A stretch of DNA of 64,000 bases from Nocardia nova NBRC 15556 (GTDB taxonomy: Bacteria; Actinomycetota; Actinomycetes; Mycobacteriales; Mycobacteriaceae): assembly GCF_001613005.1 (NCBI RefSeq), contig NZ_BDBN01000027.1, positions 1-64,000 of the forward strand. Reading direction: 5' to 3'. Made by a program: the position numbers and the translations under genes. A model generated the notes under the pieces. The model saw only the letters and a program-made list of their open reading frames with translations, had not been told where the DNA came from and made no database searches. Positions within the stretch are counted from its first letter, which is position 1; each line of letters opens with the position of its first letter. This document shows positions 9,957-18,400 of this stretch, piece by piece.

Positions 9957-11329
9957 TGCTCACCATCGTCAGCCTGCTGGGATTCATCGCACTCACCGCG
10001 GGCACGGCGATCTTCGTCGCTGCCGAATTCTCGCTCACCGCACTCGAGCGCAGCACCGTCGAAGCGCACGCCCGCGAGGGCGACCGTCGCGCGCGCCAGG
10101 TCCGCCACGCGCACCGCACCCTGTCGTTCCAGCTGTCGGGCTCCCAGCTCGGCATCACCATCACCACCCTGGTCACCGGTTATATCGCCGAACCGGTGCT
10201 GGCCCGGCTCATCGAGCCGATCTGCACCGCGCTCGGCGCGGGCCCCGGGACCGCGCAGGGCGTTTCCCTGTTCATCGCGCTGGTGCTGGCGACCTCGCTG
10301 TCGATGACCTACGGCGAGCTGGTCCCCAAGAACATCGCGATCGCCAAACCGCTGACGACCGCGCGCTGGACGGCCGGTCCGATGATCGTGTTCACCACCG
10401 TCTTCTCCTGGCTGATCAAACTGCTCAACGGAGCCGCGAACTGGGCGGTGCGCCGGCTGGGCATCGAACCGGCCGAGGAACTGCGGTCGGCACGCTCGCC
10501 GCAGGAGCTGGGTTCGCTGGTGCGCACCTCCGCGATGCGGGGCTCGCTCGATCAGCGCACCGCCCTCGTGGTGGACCGCTCGCTGCTGTTCGGTGAGCGC
10601 AGCGCCGAGGATCTGATGACGCCGCGGGTGAAGATCGAAACGCTGGATCAGAACGACACCATCAGCGACCTCATCGCCGCCGCCGGCCGCACCGGCCTGT
10701 CCCGTTTCCCGGTCATCGACGGCGATCTGGACAACACCCTCGGCATCGTGCACGTCAAACAGACATTCCTGTATCCGGTCGCGCAGCGCGGCACCATCGC
10801 GCTGTCCTCGATCGCGCGGCCGGTGCCGATCGTGCCCGCCAGCCTCGACGGCGACACCGTGCTGGAACGGGTGCGGGCGGACGGGATGCAGCTCGCGCTG
10901 GTCGTCGACGAATACGGCGGCACCGCGGGCCTGGTGACCATGGAGGACATCATCGAGGAGATCCTCGGCGACGTCCGCGACGAGCACGACGAGGAGGAAC
11001 TCGACGTGCGCCGCACCGCCCTGGGCTGGAACTGTTCCGGGCTGCTGCGCATCGACGAGGTGTCCCGGGCCACCGGCTACGACGCGCCCGAGGGCGAATA
11101 CGACACCCTCGGCGGACTGGTCCTGACCACCCTGGGCCGGATTCCGCTGGCCGGCGACGAGGTGCTGCTGCCCACCCCGAGCGCGACCAACGGGCACGCG
11201 ATGCAGCCGCACACCCACGGCGGCTGGCTGGCCCGGGTGGAACGCATGGACGGACGACGCATCGACCGGGTGCTGCTGCAGCCGGTGGACGCCGATGCGA
11301 TGACGACGTGGGAGCTCAGCCATGGGTGA
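9938..11329 (+). CDS. CNNM/CorC (HlyC/CorC) family membrane protein with CBS pair, first paralogue
   Basis: A 463-residue membrane protein. The DUF21/CNNM domain spans residues ~1-200, with helices near 4-27, 65-85 and 100-140 and motifs FVAAEFSLTALERS, QLGITITTLVTGYIAEP and SMTYGELVPKNIAIAKP. A CBS pair follows (~210-330) with LMTPRVKIETLD and EYGGTAGLVTMEDIIEEILGD. A CorC/HlyC C-terminal domain (~345-435) starts near RRTALGWNCSG. CNNM relatives are linked to Mg2+ export or homeostasis; older 'haemolysin' names are misleading. GTG 9938 lacks a Shine-Dalgarno. It overlaps the second paralogue by 8 bp, and the pair matches Rv1842c/Rv1841c. Confidence 0.92.
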   Translation: MPIVSVVLTIVSLLGFIALTAGTAIFVAAEFSLTALERSTVEAHAREGDRRARQVRHAHRTLSFQLSGSQLGITITTLVTGYIAEPVLARLIEPICTALGAGPGTAQGVSLFIALVLATSLSMTYGELVPKNIAIAKPLTTARWTAGPMIVFTTVFSWLIKLLNGAANWAVRRLGIEPAEELRSARSPQELGSLVRTSAMRGSLDQRTALVVDRSLLFGERSAEDLMTPRVKIETLDQNDTISDLIAAAGRTGLSRFPVIDGDLDNTLGIVHVKQTFLYPVAQRGTIALSSIARPVPIVPASLDGDTVLERVRADGMQLALVVDEYGGTAGLVTMEDIIEEILGDVRDEHDEEELDVRRTALGWNCSGLLRIDEVSRATGYDAPEGEYDTLGGLVLTTLGRIPLAGDEVLLPTPSATNGHAMQPHTHGGWLARVERMDGRRIDRVLLQPVDADAMTTWELSHG

Positions 11330-12386
11330 TCTGTTCGGACTGTTGCTCACCGTCGTCCTGCTCGGCGCCAACGCCTTCTTCGTCGGCGCGGAGTTCGCGC
11401 TCATCTCCGCCCGCCGTGACCGGCTGGAAACCCTTGCCGCCCAAGGTAAACGGGGAGCCGGCACGGTGATCGGCGCGGCCGAGCATCTGTCGATGATGCT
11501 GGCCGCCGCCCAGCTGGGCATCACCATCTGTTCGCTGCTGCTGGGCCGCATCGGCGAACCGGCGATCGCGCATCTGCTCGAGCGCCCGTTCGACCTGGTC
11601 GGCGTGCCGGATCAGCTGCTGCATCCGGTGGGATTCGCGCTGGCCCTGGGCCTCGTGGTGATCCTGCACATGCTGATGGGCGAGATGATTCCGAAGAACA
11701 TCGCCCTGGCCGGGCCGGAGCGGGTGGCGTTGCTGCTGGTGCCGATCATGCTGTGGTGGTTGCGCCTGGCCCGTCCCCTGATCGGCCTGTACAACCTGGC
11801 GGCCAATCTCACCCTGCGCGCGCTGCGCATCGAGCCCAAGGACGAGCTCGACGCGACCGTGTCGTCGGTGGAGCTGGCGGAGATGATCGGCGAATCCCGC
11901 TCGGAAGGTCTCATCGACGAGGAAGAGCATCGCCGTCTCACCCAGGCGCTGGGCACCACCGACCGCATCGTCGCCGATGTGATGGTGCCGCTGGCCACGA
12001 CGCGCTGCGTGCCGCTGCGCGGCGACGGCACCACCCTGGGCGATATCGAATCCGCGGTCGCCGAGACCGGCTTCTCCCGCTATCCGGTGCGCGCCGGCGA
12101 CGGCTCCCTGGTGGGCTATCTGCACGTCAAGGACGTGCTGGACAAGGTGGCCGACGATTCGGCCGGGCCGTCGACCCCGATCCCGCGCACCGATATCCGG
12201 CCGCTGCCGACGCTGAGCATGGGCACCACGCTCTACGAGGCGCTGGCCCGGTTGCGCCGCACCAACAGCCATCTGGGCCGGGTCATCGACACCCGCGGCA
12301 ATACCGTCGGCATCGTCGCCCTCGAGGATCTGGTGGAAGAGTTCGTGGGCACCGTGCGCGATGCCACCCACCGGGTGGCGGAATGA
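11322..12386 (+). CDS. CNNM/CorC family membrane protein with CBS pair, second paralogue
   Basis: A 354-residue paralogue of the preceding protein. The DUF21 domain (~1-190) has FFVGAEFALISARRD, AQLGITICSLLLGRIGEP and LMGEMIPKNIALAGP. The CBS pair (~205-345) carries DVMVPLATTRCVPL, the FSRYPV.GDGSLVGYLHVKDVL motif and VGIVALEDLVEEFVG. It stops right after the second CBS motif and lacks the CorC C-terminal domain of the first copy. An 8-bp overlap with the upstream gene and ATGA overlap with the downstream glycosylase gene place all three in one operon. The two membrane proteins may form a heteromer with asymmetric cytosolic parts. Confidence 0.92.
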   Translation: MGDLFGLLLTVVLLGANAFFVGAEFALISARRDRLETLAAQGKRGAGTVIGAAEHLSMMLAAAQLGITICSLLLGRIGEPAIAHLLERPFDLVGVPDQLLHPVGFALALGLVVILHMLMGEMIPKNIALAGPERVALLLVPIMLWWLRLARPLIGLYNLAANLTLRALRIEPKDELDATVSSVELAEMIGESRSEGLIDEEEHRRLTQALGTTDRIVADVMVPLATTRCVPLRGDGTTLGDIESAVAETGFSRYPVRAGDGSLVGYLHVKDVLDKVADDSAGPSTPIPRTDIRPLPTLSMGTTLYEALARLRRTNSHLGRVIDTRGNTVGIVALEDLVEEFVGTVRDATHRVAE

Positions 12387-13285
12387 CCGTGGACGCGACA
12401 CCGGCTGCGGCGCAGGACCTTCGGGTGCTGCCGCCGACGCAGTGGCGGAACCGGGCACAGGCGCACAGGGACCGGGTCGACGAGATGGTCGGCCCGTACC
12501 TGCGGCAACGCGCCGACGGCCGCAAACATCCGGTGATCGACTTCCTGTTCACCTATTACGGGCACAAACCGGCCCAGTTGCGCCGCTGGCATCCGGGTTT
12601 CGGCGTGGCTCTGGCCGATGCCGAGGAGTACGCGCAGCGCCGCGGCTATCACCGCGTCGAGACGGCCGCCGGCCCTGTCCATACCGCCGACCCGGCCTTT
12701 CTCGACCGCCGCCGCGACACCGTCGAATTCGTCGCGGCCCTGCTGGCAGCCACCGCAGCACGGCCGGCGCAACTGTCCTGCTTCGGATTACACGAATGGG
12801 CGATGGTCTACCGCAGCGACGATGTGCGCCACCGGCAGGTCCCGCTGCGGCTCGGCCGTGCCGGCACCGACGCCGTGGTCGATTCGATGTCGTTGCGCTG
12901 CACGCACTTCGACGCCTTCCGCTTCTTCACCCCCGAGGCGGCGCCGCATAATATCGAACAACTCAACCGCGACGACCAGATCCGCCGGGAACAGCCCGGC
13001 TGCCTGCACGCGGGAATGGATCTGTACAAGTGGGCATTCAAGCTGGTCCCGCTGATCGATTCGGATCTGCTGCTGGACTGCTTCGCCCTGGCCTGCGCCG
13101 CCCGCGAAATCGATATGCGCGCCAGCCCGTACGACCTCACCGACTACGGCTACCGGCCGATCGCCATCGAAACCCCCGGCGGCCGTGCCGAATACGTTCG
13201 CGCCCAGTCCGAGCTGGCCCGGCGGGCGGAGCCGTTGCGCACCGAACTGCTCGGCCGTTGCCGGGCACTGCTCGGGCCGTCCTGA
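12383..13285 (+). CDS. Predicted 3-methyladenine DNA glycosylase (actinobacterial type)
   Basis: A 300-residue protein of an actinobacterial family commonly annotated as 3-methyladenine DNA glycosylase. Conserved blocks are VLPPTQWRNRAQAHRDRVD, HPVIDFLFTYYGHKPAQLRRWHPG, LSCFGLHEWAMVYRS and HFDAFRFFT. No HhH-GPD signature is evident to the eye, so the name rests on family resemblance. The start overlaps the preceding CNNM stop as ATGA. His-rich and Trp/Tyr-rich conserved motifs suggest a metal- or base-binding pocket. The gene closes this operon; a candidate bidirectional terminator overlaps its stop. Confidence 0.65.
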   Translation: MTVDATPAAAQDLRVLPPTQWRNRAQAHRDRVDEMVGPYLRQRADGRKHPVIDFLFTYYGHKPAQLRRWHPGFGVALADAEEYAQRRGYHRVETAAGPVHTADPAFLDRRRDTVEFVAALLAATAARPAQLSCFGLHEWAMVYRSDDVRHRQVPLRLGRAGTDAVVDSMSLRCTHFDAFRFFTPEAAPHNIEQLNRDDQIRREQPGCLHAGMDLYKWAFKLVPLIDSDLLLDCFALACAAREIDMRASPYDLTDYGYRPIAIETPGGRAEYVRAQSELARRAEPLRTELLGRCRALLGPS

Positions 13286-13308
13286 GCGGACGGCGCCGAG
13301 CGGCTCAG
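13282..13308. terminator. Candidate bidirectional terminator
   Basis: CTGAGC at 13282-13287 pairs with GCTCAG at 13303-13308 around an inner CGGCGCCG palindrome. Both convergent stop codons (13283-13285 on + and 13305-13307 on -) lie within the arms, so one hairpin could end both transcripts. Confidence 0.55.
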
Positions 13309-13778
13309 TTCGCGCGGCGGATACTCAATTCCGCCGTGGCGTCGTAGATCCACGACATATCCGCCGCCGCGAAATCCGCCAGCCACGTGGGCGGCGCTGC
13401 CGCGGTAAGGGTTTCGAAGTTCCAGTAGTCCTTCCACAGCGAGACGCGCCCGTCGCGGACCCGGTGCACGGAGACGAACGGCAGCTCGGCGCGCTCGCCC
13501 GTCGGCCACACCCAGGTTTCGGAGTGCTCGTAGATCACGTCCGGGCCGTCGGCGACCAGCAGCCCGTCGTGATTGGTGTATTCGGACAGCCCGGCCAGTC
13601 CGATGCGCAGGCGTTTGACGGTATCGGCCGGCCCCTTCGCGGCCAGCGTGGGACCGGTCGGCACGTCGAGGTAGATGCAGTCCTCGGTGAGCGATGCGGC
13701 CACTGCGTCCCAGTCGCGCCGGGCCAGCGCCGCCCACAGCCGCCGCACGACCGCGCGCGGATCATCGTTGTCGGACAT
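13305..13778 (-). CDS. SnoaL-like/NTF2-fold protein
   Basis: A 157-residue cytoplasmic protein with the NTF2/SnoaL fold. It begins DPRAVVRRLWAALARRDWDAVAASLTEDCIYLDVP, the usual helix plus 'd.d..y...' start, and ends with a Trp/Phe-rich sheet (RVSLWKDYWNFETL). SnoaL relatives are isomerases, limonene-epoxide-hydrolase-like enzymes or ligand binders; the substrate cannot be inferred. It lies 56 bp downstream of a secreted protein gene that probably shares the same fold, so the two may form one transcription unit. Confidence 0.75.
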   Translation of the reverse strand: MSDNDDPRAVVRRLWAALARRDWDAVAASLTEDCIYLDVPTGPTLAAKGPADTVKRLRIGLAGLSEYTNHDGLLVADGPDVIYEHSETWVWPTGERAELPFVSVHRVRDGRVSLWKDYWNFETLTAAAPPTWLADFAAADMSWIYDATAELSIRRAN

Positions 13779-13834
13779 ACCTTTTCCTCGCTCTCCGGAT
13801 TTCCGGTTGCTTTCCGGTCCCGCGCCGGGCGCGG

Positions 13835-14275
13835 TTACACCACCGGGTCGATGGTGGCGTTGATGGTGTGAATGGTGCCGTCGGGAATGACGAAGGTTTC
13901 GGTGATGTCGACGGTCATCAACCGCACCCCGGCGACACCGGAGTCGAGCAGATAGCGCGCGGTCACCACATCACCGCATTCGGTCATCCGCAGATCGCGA
14001 ATGTCCTGAATCACCGAATACTGGACGCCGTGATTCAGTTCCTGTGTCAATTGCGGGCCCGAATAGCCCGTCTTCAACCCGGCTTCGACACGGGTGGCGT
14101 CCGGCGCGAACGGCACCGCGCTCGCATCGTGTGAGACCAGCGCATCGATATACGCGCGGGCGACGGCCTGCCGGGGCGTATCGGCCGGATTCGGTGCTGC
14201 CGCAGCCATTCCCACTCCGGCGTTCAACGCGGCAGCCACCGCACCCGATATGACTGCAACGTGTTTCATTCCCAT
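13835..14275 (-). CDS. Secreted NTF2/SnoaL-like protein of unknown function
   Basis: A 146-residue protein with a signal peptide. The N-terminus MGMKHVAVISGAVAAALNAG is basic then hydrophobic and ends at an AAAA-P cleavage site near residue 27. The mature part starts RQAVARAYIDALVSHDASAV, the SnoaL-like helical opening, and ends in TFVIPDGTIHTINATID. Starts at 14275 (MGM) and 14269 (MKH) are both possible. The longer ORF upstream is non-coding in composition. The function is not known; together with the cytosolic SnoaL-like gene it could bind or process a small hydrophobic ligand. Confidence 0.65.
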   Translation of the reverse strand: MGMKHVAVISGAVAAALNAGVGMAAAAPNPADTPRQAVARAYIDALVSHDASAVPFAPDATRVEAGLKTGYSGPQLTQELNHGVQYSVIQDIRDLRMTECGDVVTARYLLDSGVAGVRLMTVDITETFVIPDGTIHTINATIDPVV

Positions 14276-14465
14276 TCGCAGAGTTTGTCTCACGTGTTGC
14301 TGTGGCGCAACAGCTCGGTGGCCCCGGACGGCTTTCCCCGAAAACGGACCCGATGAGAAGGTGGGTGGGTTACCGTTTCGATGCATTGCCCGCAACCGGC
14401 GGTACCGACTACCTCCGCGCGCGGGACGCTTAACCCGTTTCACTGTGGAAGGTGGGGGTCCCGCA

Positions 14466-16043
14466 ATGGCGCGGAGGTCGAGCAGGCGCACGCCCAAACC
14501 ACTCATCGCCGCGGCCGCGGCCCTACTCGCGGCCGCGATTCTGCCGGTCGGCGGCGCGTCGGCGGATCTGCAATCCGATATCGCCACCCAGGTGCAGCAA
14601 TTCCTCGATATCGGCAAGGTCGCGGTGCCCCCGGCCGACTGCGGCCCGGGCTCGCGACCGGAAACCGGTATGCAGGGCGATGTTCCGGCCGCCGACCGCG
14701 CCTCCGGCCGCAGCACACAGGGCTACAGCTGCAATATGTCGTTCGTCGGCGGATATGCCGGCCACGGCGCCGGCATCACCTCGACCACCTACGACCACTG
14801 CTCCTACACCGGCTCGTTCTTCCCCGGCGATCTGCTCGGTCCCGCCCAGGGCGTGCAGGTGATCGACGCCTCCGATCCGGCGCATCCGGTGTTGAGCACC
14901 ACCCTCACCGAACCGGCGATGATGGCCGGAACCTGGGAGAGCCTGAAGGTCAACACCGCGCGAAAACTGCTGGTGGGCACCGGAGTTCCGTTCCTGGAGG
15001 GTACCGGCTACCTGTCGGTCTACGACATCTCCGACTGCGCGCATCCGCGGCTGCTCAATCCGGGGCCGGGCACCAACCTGGCCATGCCCCTGCCCATCAC
15101 CACCCACGAGGGCGGCTTCTCCCCCGACGGCCGGACCTATTGGGCCTCGGGCATCGCACCCGGCTTCGTCAGCGCGGTCGACCTCACCGATCCGGCGAAT
15201 CCGCACGTGATCTGGCAGGGGCTCACCGGCATCGAGGCGCACGGCTTCGGCATCAGTCCCGACGGCAACCGCATGTATCTGTCGGCGCTGGGCGGATTCA
15301 CGGTGCTCGATATCAGCGCGGTTCAGCGGCGCGATCCGAATCCGCAGGTCAACCACATCGGCCGGGTGTTCTGGACCGACGGCTGGGCAACCCAGCACAG
15401 CGTGCCGGTGAGCTACGACGGCACACCGTATCTGTTCACCGTCGACGAGGCGGGAGCCGGCGGGGTGAAACTGGTCGACATCTCCGACGAGAACAACCCC
15501 AAGGTGGTCGAGAAGATCAAGTTGCGGATCGATCTGCCGGAGAATCAGGACAGCATGCTCGCCTCCTCGATGGGCGGTTCGGTGTTCTCCTACGACCCGC
15601 ACTACTGCGCGGCCGACCGTCCCGAGAATCCGACGGCACTGGCCTGCGGGCGGGAATCGTCCGGCATCCGGGTGTTCGATGTGCGCGATCCGTTCCAGGT
15701 GCACGAGATCGCCTACTTCAATCCGCCCGCCCGCACCGGACAGAATCTGCAACTGTGGAACTCGCCGCACGCACTGGGTTCGCTGATCGGACCACCGGCG
15801 CTGGAAGGCTTTTCGGTGGCGCGCGCCATTCTGGACGGGAAATTCGATCCGGCCCAGGCCCTGTCACCGCGCGCCGGGATGCTGGCCTTCGGTGACGTGT
15901 CCTCCGACTGGTGTTTCGCGCCTCCGGAATGGCACGGCAGCCAGCTGTGGACCTCCTGCAACGACAACGGATTCATGGTGTTGCAGCTGGACAACGACGT
16001 GTATTCACCACCGGCCGACCAGCATTCGATCGTGGGGTCCTAG
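14466..16043 (+). CDS. Secreted LVIVD-repeat (beta-propeller-like) protein
   Basis: A 525-residue exported protein. A basic start (MARRSSRRTPK) and hydrophobic stretch to about residue 35 form a signal peptide. Six LVIVD-type repeats follow near residues 130 (VQVIDASDPAHPVL), 182 (LSVYDISDCAHPRL), 236 (VSAVDLTDPANPHV), 278 (FTVLDIS), 334 (VKLVDISDENNPKV) and 400 (IRVFDVRDP), consistent with a beta-propeller. Several Cys residues and a YDPHYC segment suggest disulphides outside the cell. The role is unknown. The DUF305 gene begins at the next base after the stop, so the two are co-expressed. Confidence 0.85.
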   Translation: MARRSSRRTPKPLIAAAAALLAAAILPVGGASADLQSDIATQVQQFLDIGKVAVPPADCGPGSRPETGMQGDVPAADRASGRSTQGYSCNMSFVGGYAGHGAGITSTTYDHCSYTGSFFPGDLLGPAQGVQVIDASDPAHPVLSTTLTEPAMMAGTWESLKVNTARKLLVGTGVPFLEGTGYLSVYDISDCAHPRLLNPGPGTNLAMPLPITTHEGGFSPDGRTYWASGIAPGFVSAVDLTDPANPHVIWQGLTGIEAHGFGISPDGNRMYLSALGGFTVLDISAVQRRDPNPQVNHIGRVFWTDGWATQHSVPVSYDGTPYLFTVDEAGAGGVKLVDISDENNPKVVEKIKLRIDLPENQDSMLASSMGGSVFSYDPHYCAADRPENPTALACGRESSGIRVFDVRDPFQVHEIAYFNPPARTGQNLQLWNSPHALGSLIGPPALEGFSVARAILDGKFDPAQALSPRAGMLAFGDVSSDWCFAPPEWHGSQLWTSCNDNGFMVLQLDNDVYSPPADQHSIVGS

Positions 16044-16694
16044 ATGTCGCGATGGCTGCGCTGGGGCTCCTCTGCGGCGGCGGCGTTGATCCTGTTGGTG
16101 ATCGGCGCTGCGCTGCGGCCGGTCGTCCTGCCCGAGAACCACACCGCCGCACCGGTTCTCGACGCCACCGAAATCGGATTCGCCCAGGATATGACCGCTC
16201 ACCATCAGCAGGCGATCCAGATGGTGCAGCGTCTGGACCCCGGGGTCGACCCACAGGTACCGCGGCTGGCACAGCAGATCGACCAGTCGCAGCGGGTGGA
16301 GATCGGCACGATGCTCGGATGGCTGCGCCTGGCGAACGCCGCCCCGATGTCGGATCACCCGATGGCATGGATGAGCGCGGATACGGTTTCCGCACACCAT
16401 CACGCGGCGAGCGGGCCCGCCACCACCGCGTCGGCGGCCGGCATGCCGGGAATGGCGAGCACGGCCGAACTGGACCGGCTCTCGGCCGCCCGGGGGCGTG
16501 ACGCGGAAATCCTTTTCCTGCAACTGATGTACCGCCATCACGAGGGCGGTATCGCGATGGCTCGCGCCGCCGACCGGCAGATCGCCTCCGGCCCGGTGAA
16601 AGAGCAGGCCCGGGCCATGCTCGTCGCCCAGAGCCAGGAGACCGGGTTGATCGCGCTGATGCTGAACCAGCGCGGCGCGCAACCACTCCCCTAG
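16044..16694 (+). CDS. DUF305 family secreted/membrane-anchored protein
   Basis: A 216-residue protein with one N-terminal membrane segment (residues ~8-28) and a DUF305 domain, a ferritin-like four-helix bundle. The hallmark His/Met motifs are FAQDMTAHHQQAIQMVQ near residue 50 and FLQLMYRHHEGGIAMA near 158-173. DUF305 proteins are extracytoplasmic and often linked to copper or other metals. A Met/His-rich middle (HPMAWMSADTVSAHHHAA, MPGMAS) supports metal binding. Its start abuts the stop of the LVIVD gene with no gap, implying a functional pair at the cell surface. Confidence 0.88.
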   Translation: MSRWLRWGSSAAAALILLVIGAALRPVVLPENHTAAPVLDATEIGFAQDMTAHHQQAIQMVQRLDPGVDPQVPRLAQQIDQSQRVEIGTMLGWLRLANAAPMSDHPMAWMSADTVSAHHHAASGPATTASAAGMPGMASTAELDRLSAARGRDAEILFLQLMYRHHEGGIAMARAADRQIASGPVKEQARAMLVAQSQETGLIALMLNQRGAQPLP

Positions 16695-16852
16695 GCCGAT
16701 TCCGGCGGCCATGGTCGACACTTCCTTGTCCGCAGGTTCGGCGGCCGCGGCGAGAGGGCCGGTCCGGTGCGGATCGTCCGGCGGACCCGAGGATGTCGGT
16801 GGGTGCCGCTATGGTCCCTGGGTCGGCACACAATCGAGAGGTTCGGACGCGG

Positions 16853-17566
16853 ATGACTGTCGGTACGGCGATCACCATTCCCACGCATATCCACGGTTAT
16901 CCGGATCTGGCGTTCGGCGGCTACGTGGCGGGCATGCTCGCCGATCGCGTCGGCGGTGAGGTGCGCGTCGACTTCCGGCGCGGTGTTCCGGTGCGCACCC
17001 CGGTCCTGATCACCGATTCCGAATCCGGCAGTGTGCTCACCGATTCCGACGGCACAATCCTCGCCGAGGCGAGCCCGGGTTCGGTGGAATTAGCCGTCAC
17101 CCCGCCACCCGCATGGGAAGAGGCGGTTGTCGCGTCTCGCGACTCGTTCGCCGCGGGCCGGCCCATTCCCGACTGCTACGGCTGCGGCACCGCGAATGCA
17201 CCGGGCCGAGGCCTGCGACTGTATCCCTGGCGGATGCGCGACCACGATCTCGTCGCGGCCGCCTGGGTTCCCGATGCCGAATTGGCCGGGCCCGGAGGGC
17301 ATCTGACCACGGAGAACATCTGGTCGGCCGTCGACTGCCCCGGCGGCTGGGCAGCCATCGAACTGTTCGGAATGCGGCCAGGGGGCGTCACGGCCGCCCT
17401 CACCACCCGTCGCATCGGACCGGTTCGCGCCGGGGAGAAGTACCTGGTCTGGTCCTGGCCGATCGCCGCCTCCGGGCGCAAACACACTGTCGGCGTGGCC
17501 ATGTCGACGCCGAAGGGCGATCTGCGGGTCCTGGCCGAAGCGCTGTGGGTCGAGCCCCGGCGGTAA
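16853..17566 (+). CDS. Double-hotdog thioesterase-like protein
   Basis: A 237-residue protein that looks like two hotdog folds. The first begins HIHGYPDLAFGGYVAGMLAD (helix with the FGGY.AG turn). The second starts at residue ~104 with DCYGCGTANAPGRGLRLYP, the C.GCG..N..GL.L entry seen in many PaaI-like hotdogs, and continues ENIWSAVDCPGGWAA. Hotdog proteins hydrolyse or bind acyl-thioesters. ATG at 16853 gives the best family fit; an ATG 60 bp upstream is less likely. The catalytic residues cannot be assigned with confidence. Confidence 0.6.
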   Translation: MTVGTAITIPTHIHGYPDLAFGGYVAGMLADRVGGEVRVDFRRGVPVRTPVLITDSESGSVLTDSDGTILAEASPGSVELAVTPPPAWEEAVVASRDSFAAGRPIPDCYGCGTANAPGRGLRLYPWRMRDHDLVAAAWVPDAELAGPGGHLTTENIWSAVDCPGGWAAIELFGMRPGGVTAALTTRRIGPVRAGEKYLVWSWPIAASGRKHTVGVAMSTPKGDLRVLAEALWVEPRR

Positions 17567-17573
17567 TCTCCCC

Positions 17574-17590
17574 TGCCGGTCAGTCCGGCA
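17574..17590. terminator. Hairpin after the hotdog gene
   Basis: TGCCGG-tcagt-CCGGCA, a 6-bp perfect stem 8 bp after the stop, lies between convergent genes. It lacks a T-tract but is well placed as a terminator. Confidence 0.45.
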
Positions 17591-17706
17591 ACTCCTGGCT
17601 GCACGACGGCAGTGGTCAGCTTCCCGCCTGACCCGAAACCCGGCGGCTCACGATGGCATACCGCGAGCTCCCGGCACCGTGCCGACGAATCTCGCGATCG
17701 GTTCGC

Positions 17707-18303
17707 CTACTCTCCGGCGCCCGCCAGACTGCGATAGGCGGCAGCGTAGGAATCCGGGCGTACGTCGCCCATCAACAGGTACTGCTGCAGGAAGCCCATC
17801 ATCGCGCCGAGCATGACCTGGGCGAGCGCGTCGATATCGGCTGCGGCGGAGAGCAATCCGGCCTCACGGGCGCGCAGGAGCAATTCCCGCCAGGCATTCC
17901 GGACTTGAGCCAGGCGTTCACGGACGATCCCGGCCACCACCTCGTCCCGCCCGGCCTCCGCCCACGCCTGCACCGCGACGCGCGGAATATCGCCGTCGCG
18001 AGCCAGATCCGCGATCTGCCCGAGCACCGACTCCAGCGCATCGATCGGCGCCACCGGCGTCGCCCCCTCGGTGAGCCGAGCCAGATTCGCCGTCATCCGG
18101 CCGAGCACGGAGTCGGCGATCGCGCGGATGATGTCGTTCTTGGATGCGAAATAGCCGTAGACCGCCCCCGCCGACATCCCCGATTCGGCGATCACCGCCG
18201 ACATCGTCGTCTTGTGGAATCCCTCCCGGGCCACACAGCGCACGGCGGCAGCGATCAGCTGGTTTCGCCGGGCGGTGCGACGCTGTTCGGTCAGTCGCGG
18301 CAT
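17707..18303 (-). CDS. TetR-family transcriptional repressor
   Basis: A 198-residue TetR regulator. The HTH lies at residues ~15-55 with TRRNQLIAAAVRCVAREGFHKTTMSAVIAESGMSAGAVYGYFASKNDII, trimmed here to the MPRLTEQRRTARR start because it matches family N-termini and the operator lies just upstream. The C-terminal helices would bind a hydrophobic ligand. It diverges from a membrane-protein gene across 97 bp that contain two copies of an AAGAACG-based palindrome, so it most likely represses itself and that gene, as a drug or lipid efflux switch. Confidence 0.9.
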   Translation of the reverse strand: MPRLTEQRRTARRNQLIAAAVRCVAREGFHKTTMSAVIAESGMSAGAVYGYFASKNDIIRAIADSVLGRMTANLARLTEGATPVAPIDALESVLGQIADLARDGDIPRVAVQAWAEAGRDEVVAGIVRERLAQVRNAWRELLLRAREAGLLSAAADIDALAQVMLGAMMGFLQQYLLMGDVRPDSYAAAYRSLAGAGE

Positions 18304-18317
18304 GTCCGCATCATAAA

Positions 18318-18333
18318 AAGAACGTTCGTTCTT
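18318..18333. promoter_or_regulatory. TetR operator, perfect copy
   Basis: AAGAACG-tt-CGTTCTT is a perfect 7-2-7 inverted repeat 15 bp from the repressor start. Its right end overlaps a TTGACA -35-like hexamer (18332-18337) pointing to the membrane-protein gene, so binding would block that promoter and the repressor's own. Confidence 0.75.
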
Positions 18334-18372
18334 GACAATCTCCCGGCCGCGGGCGCATGCTCGAAATGCAAA

Positions 18373-18388
18373 AAGAACGTTCCTTCTC
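18373..18388. promoter_or_regulatory. TetR operator, imperfect second copy
   Basis: AAGAACG-tt-CCTTCTC repeats the left arm of the upstream operator exactly and the right arm with two changes. Its centre is 55 bp from the first site and it ends 12 bp before the ATG of the membrane-protein gene. Confidence 0.6.
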
Positions 18389-18400
18389 TTTGGAGTTGCG

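Noticed and set aside
18332..18400. Start of the membrane-protein gene at the longer ORF start (18332)
   Set aside because: That stretch contains both operators and a promoter-like box; ATG 18401 has GGAG and begins the hydrophobic helix normally.
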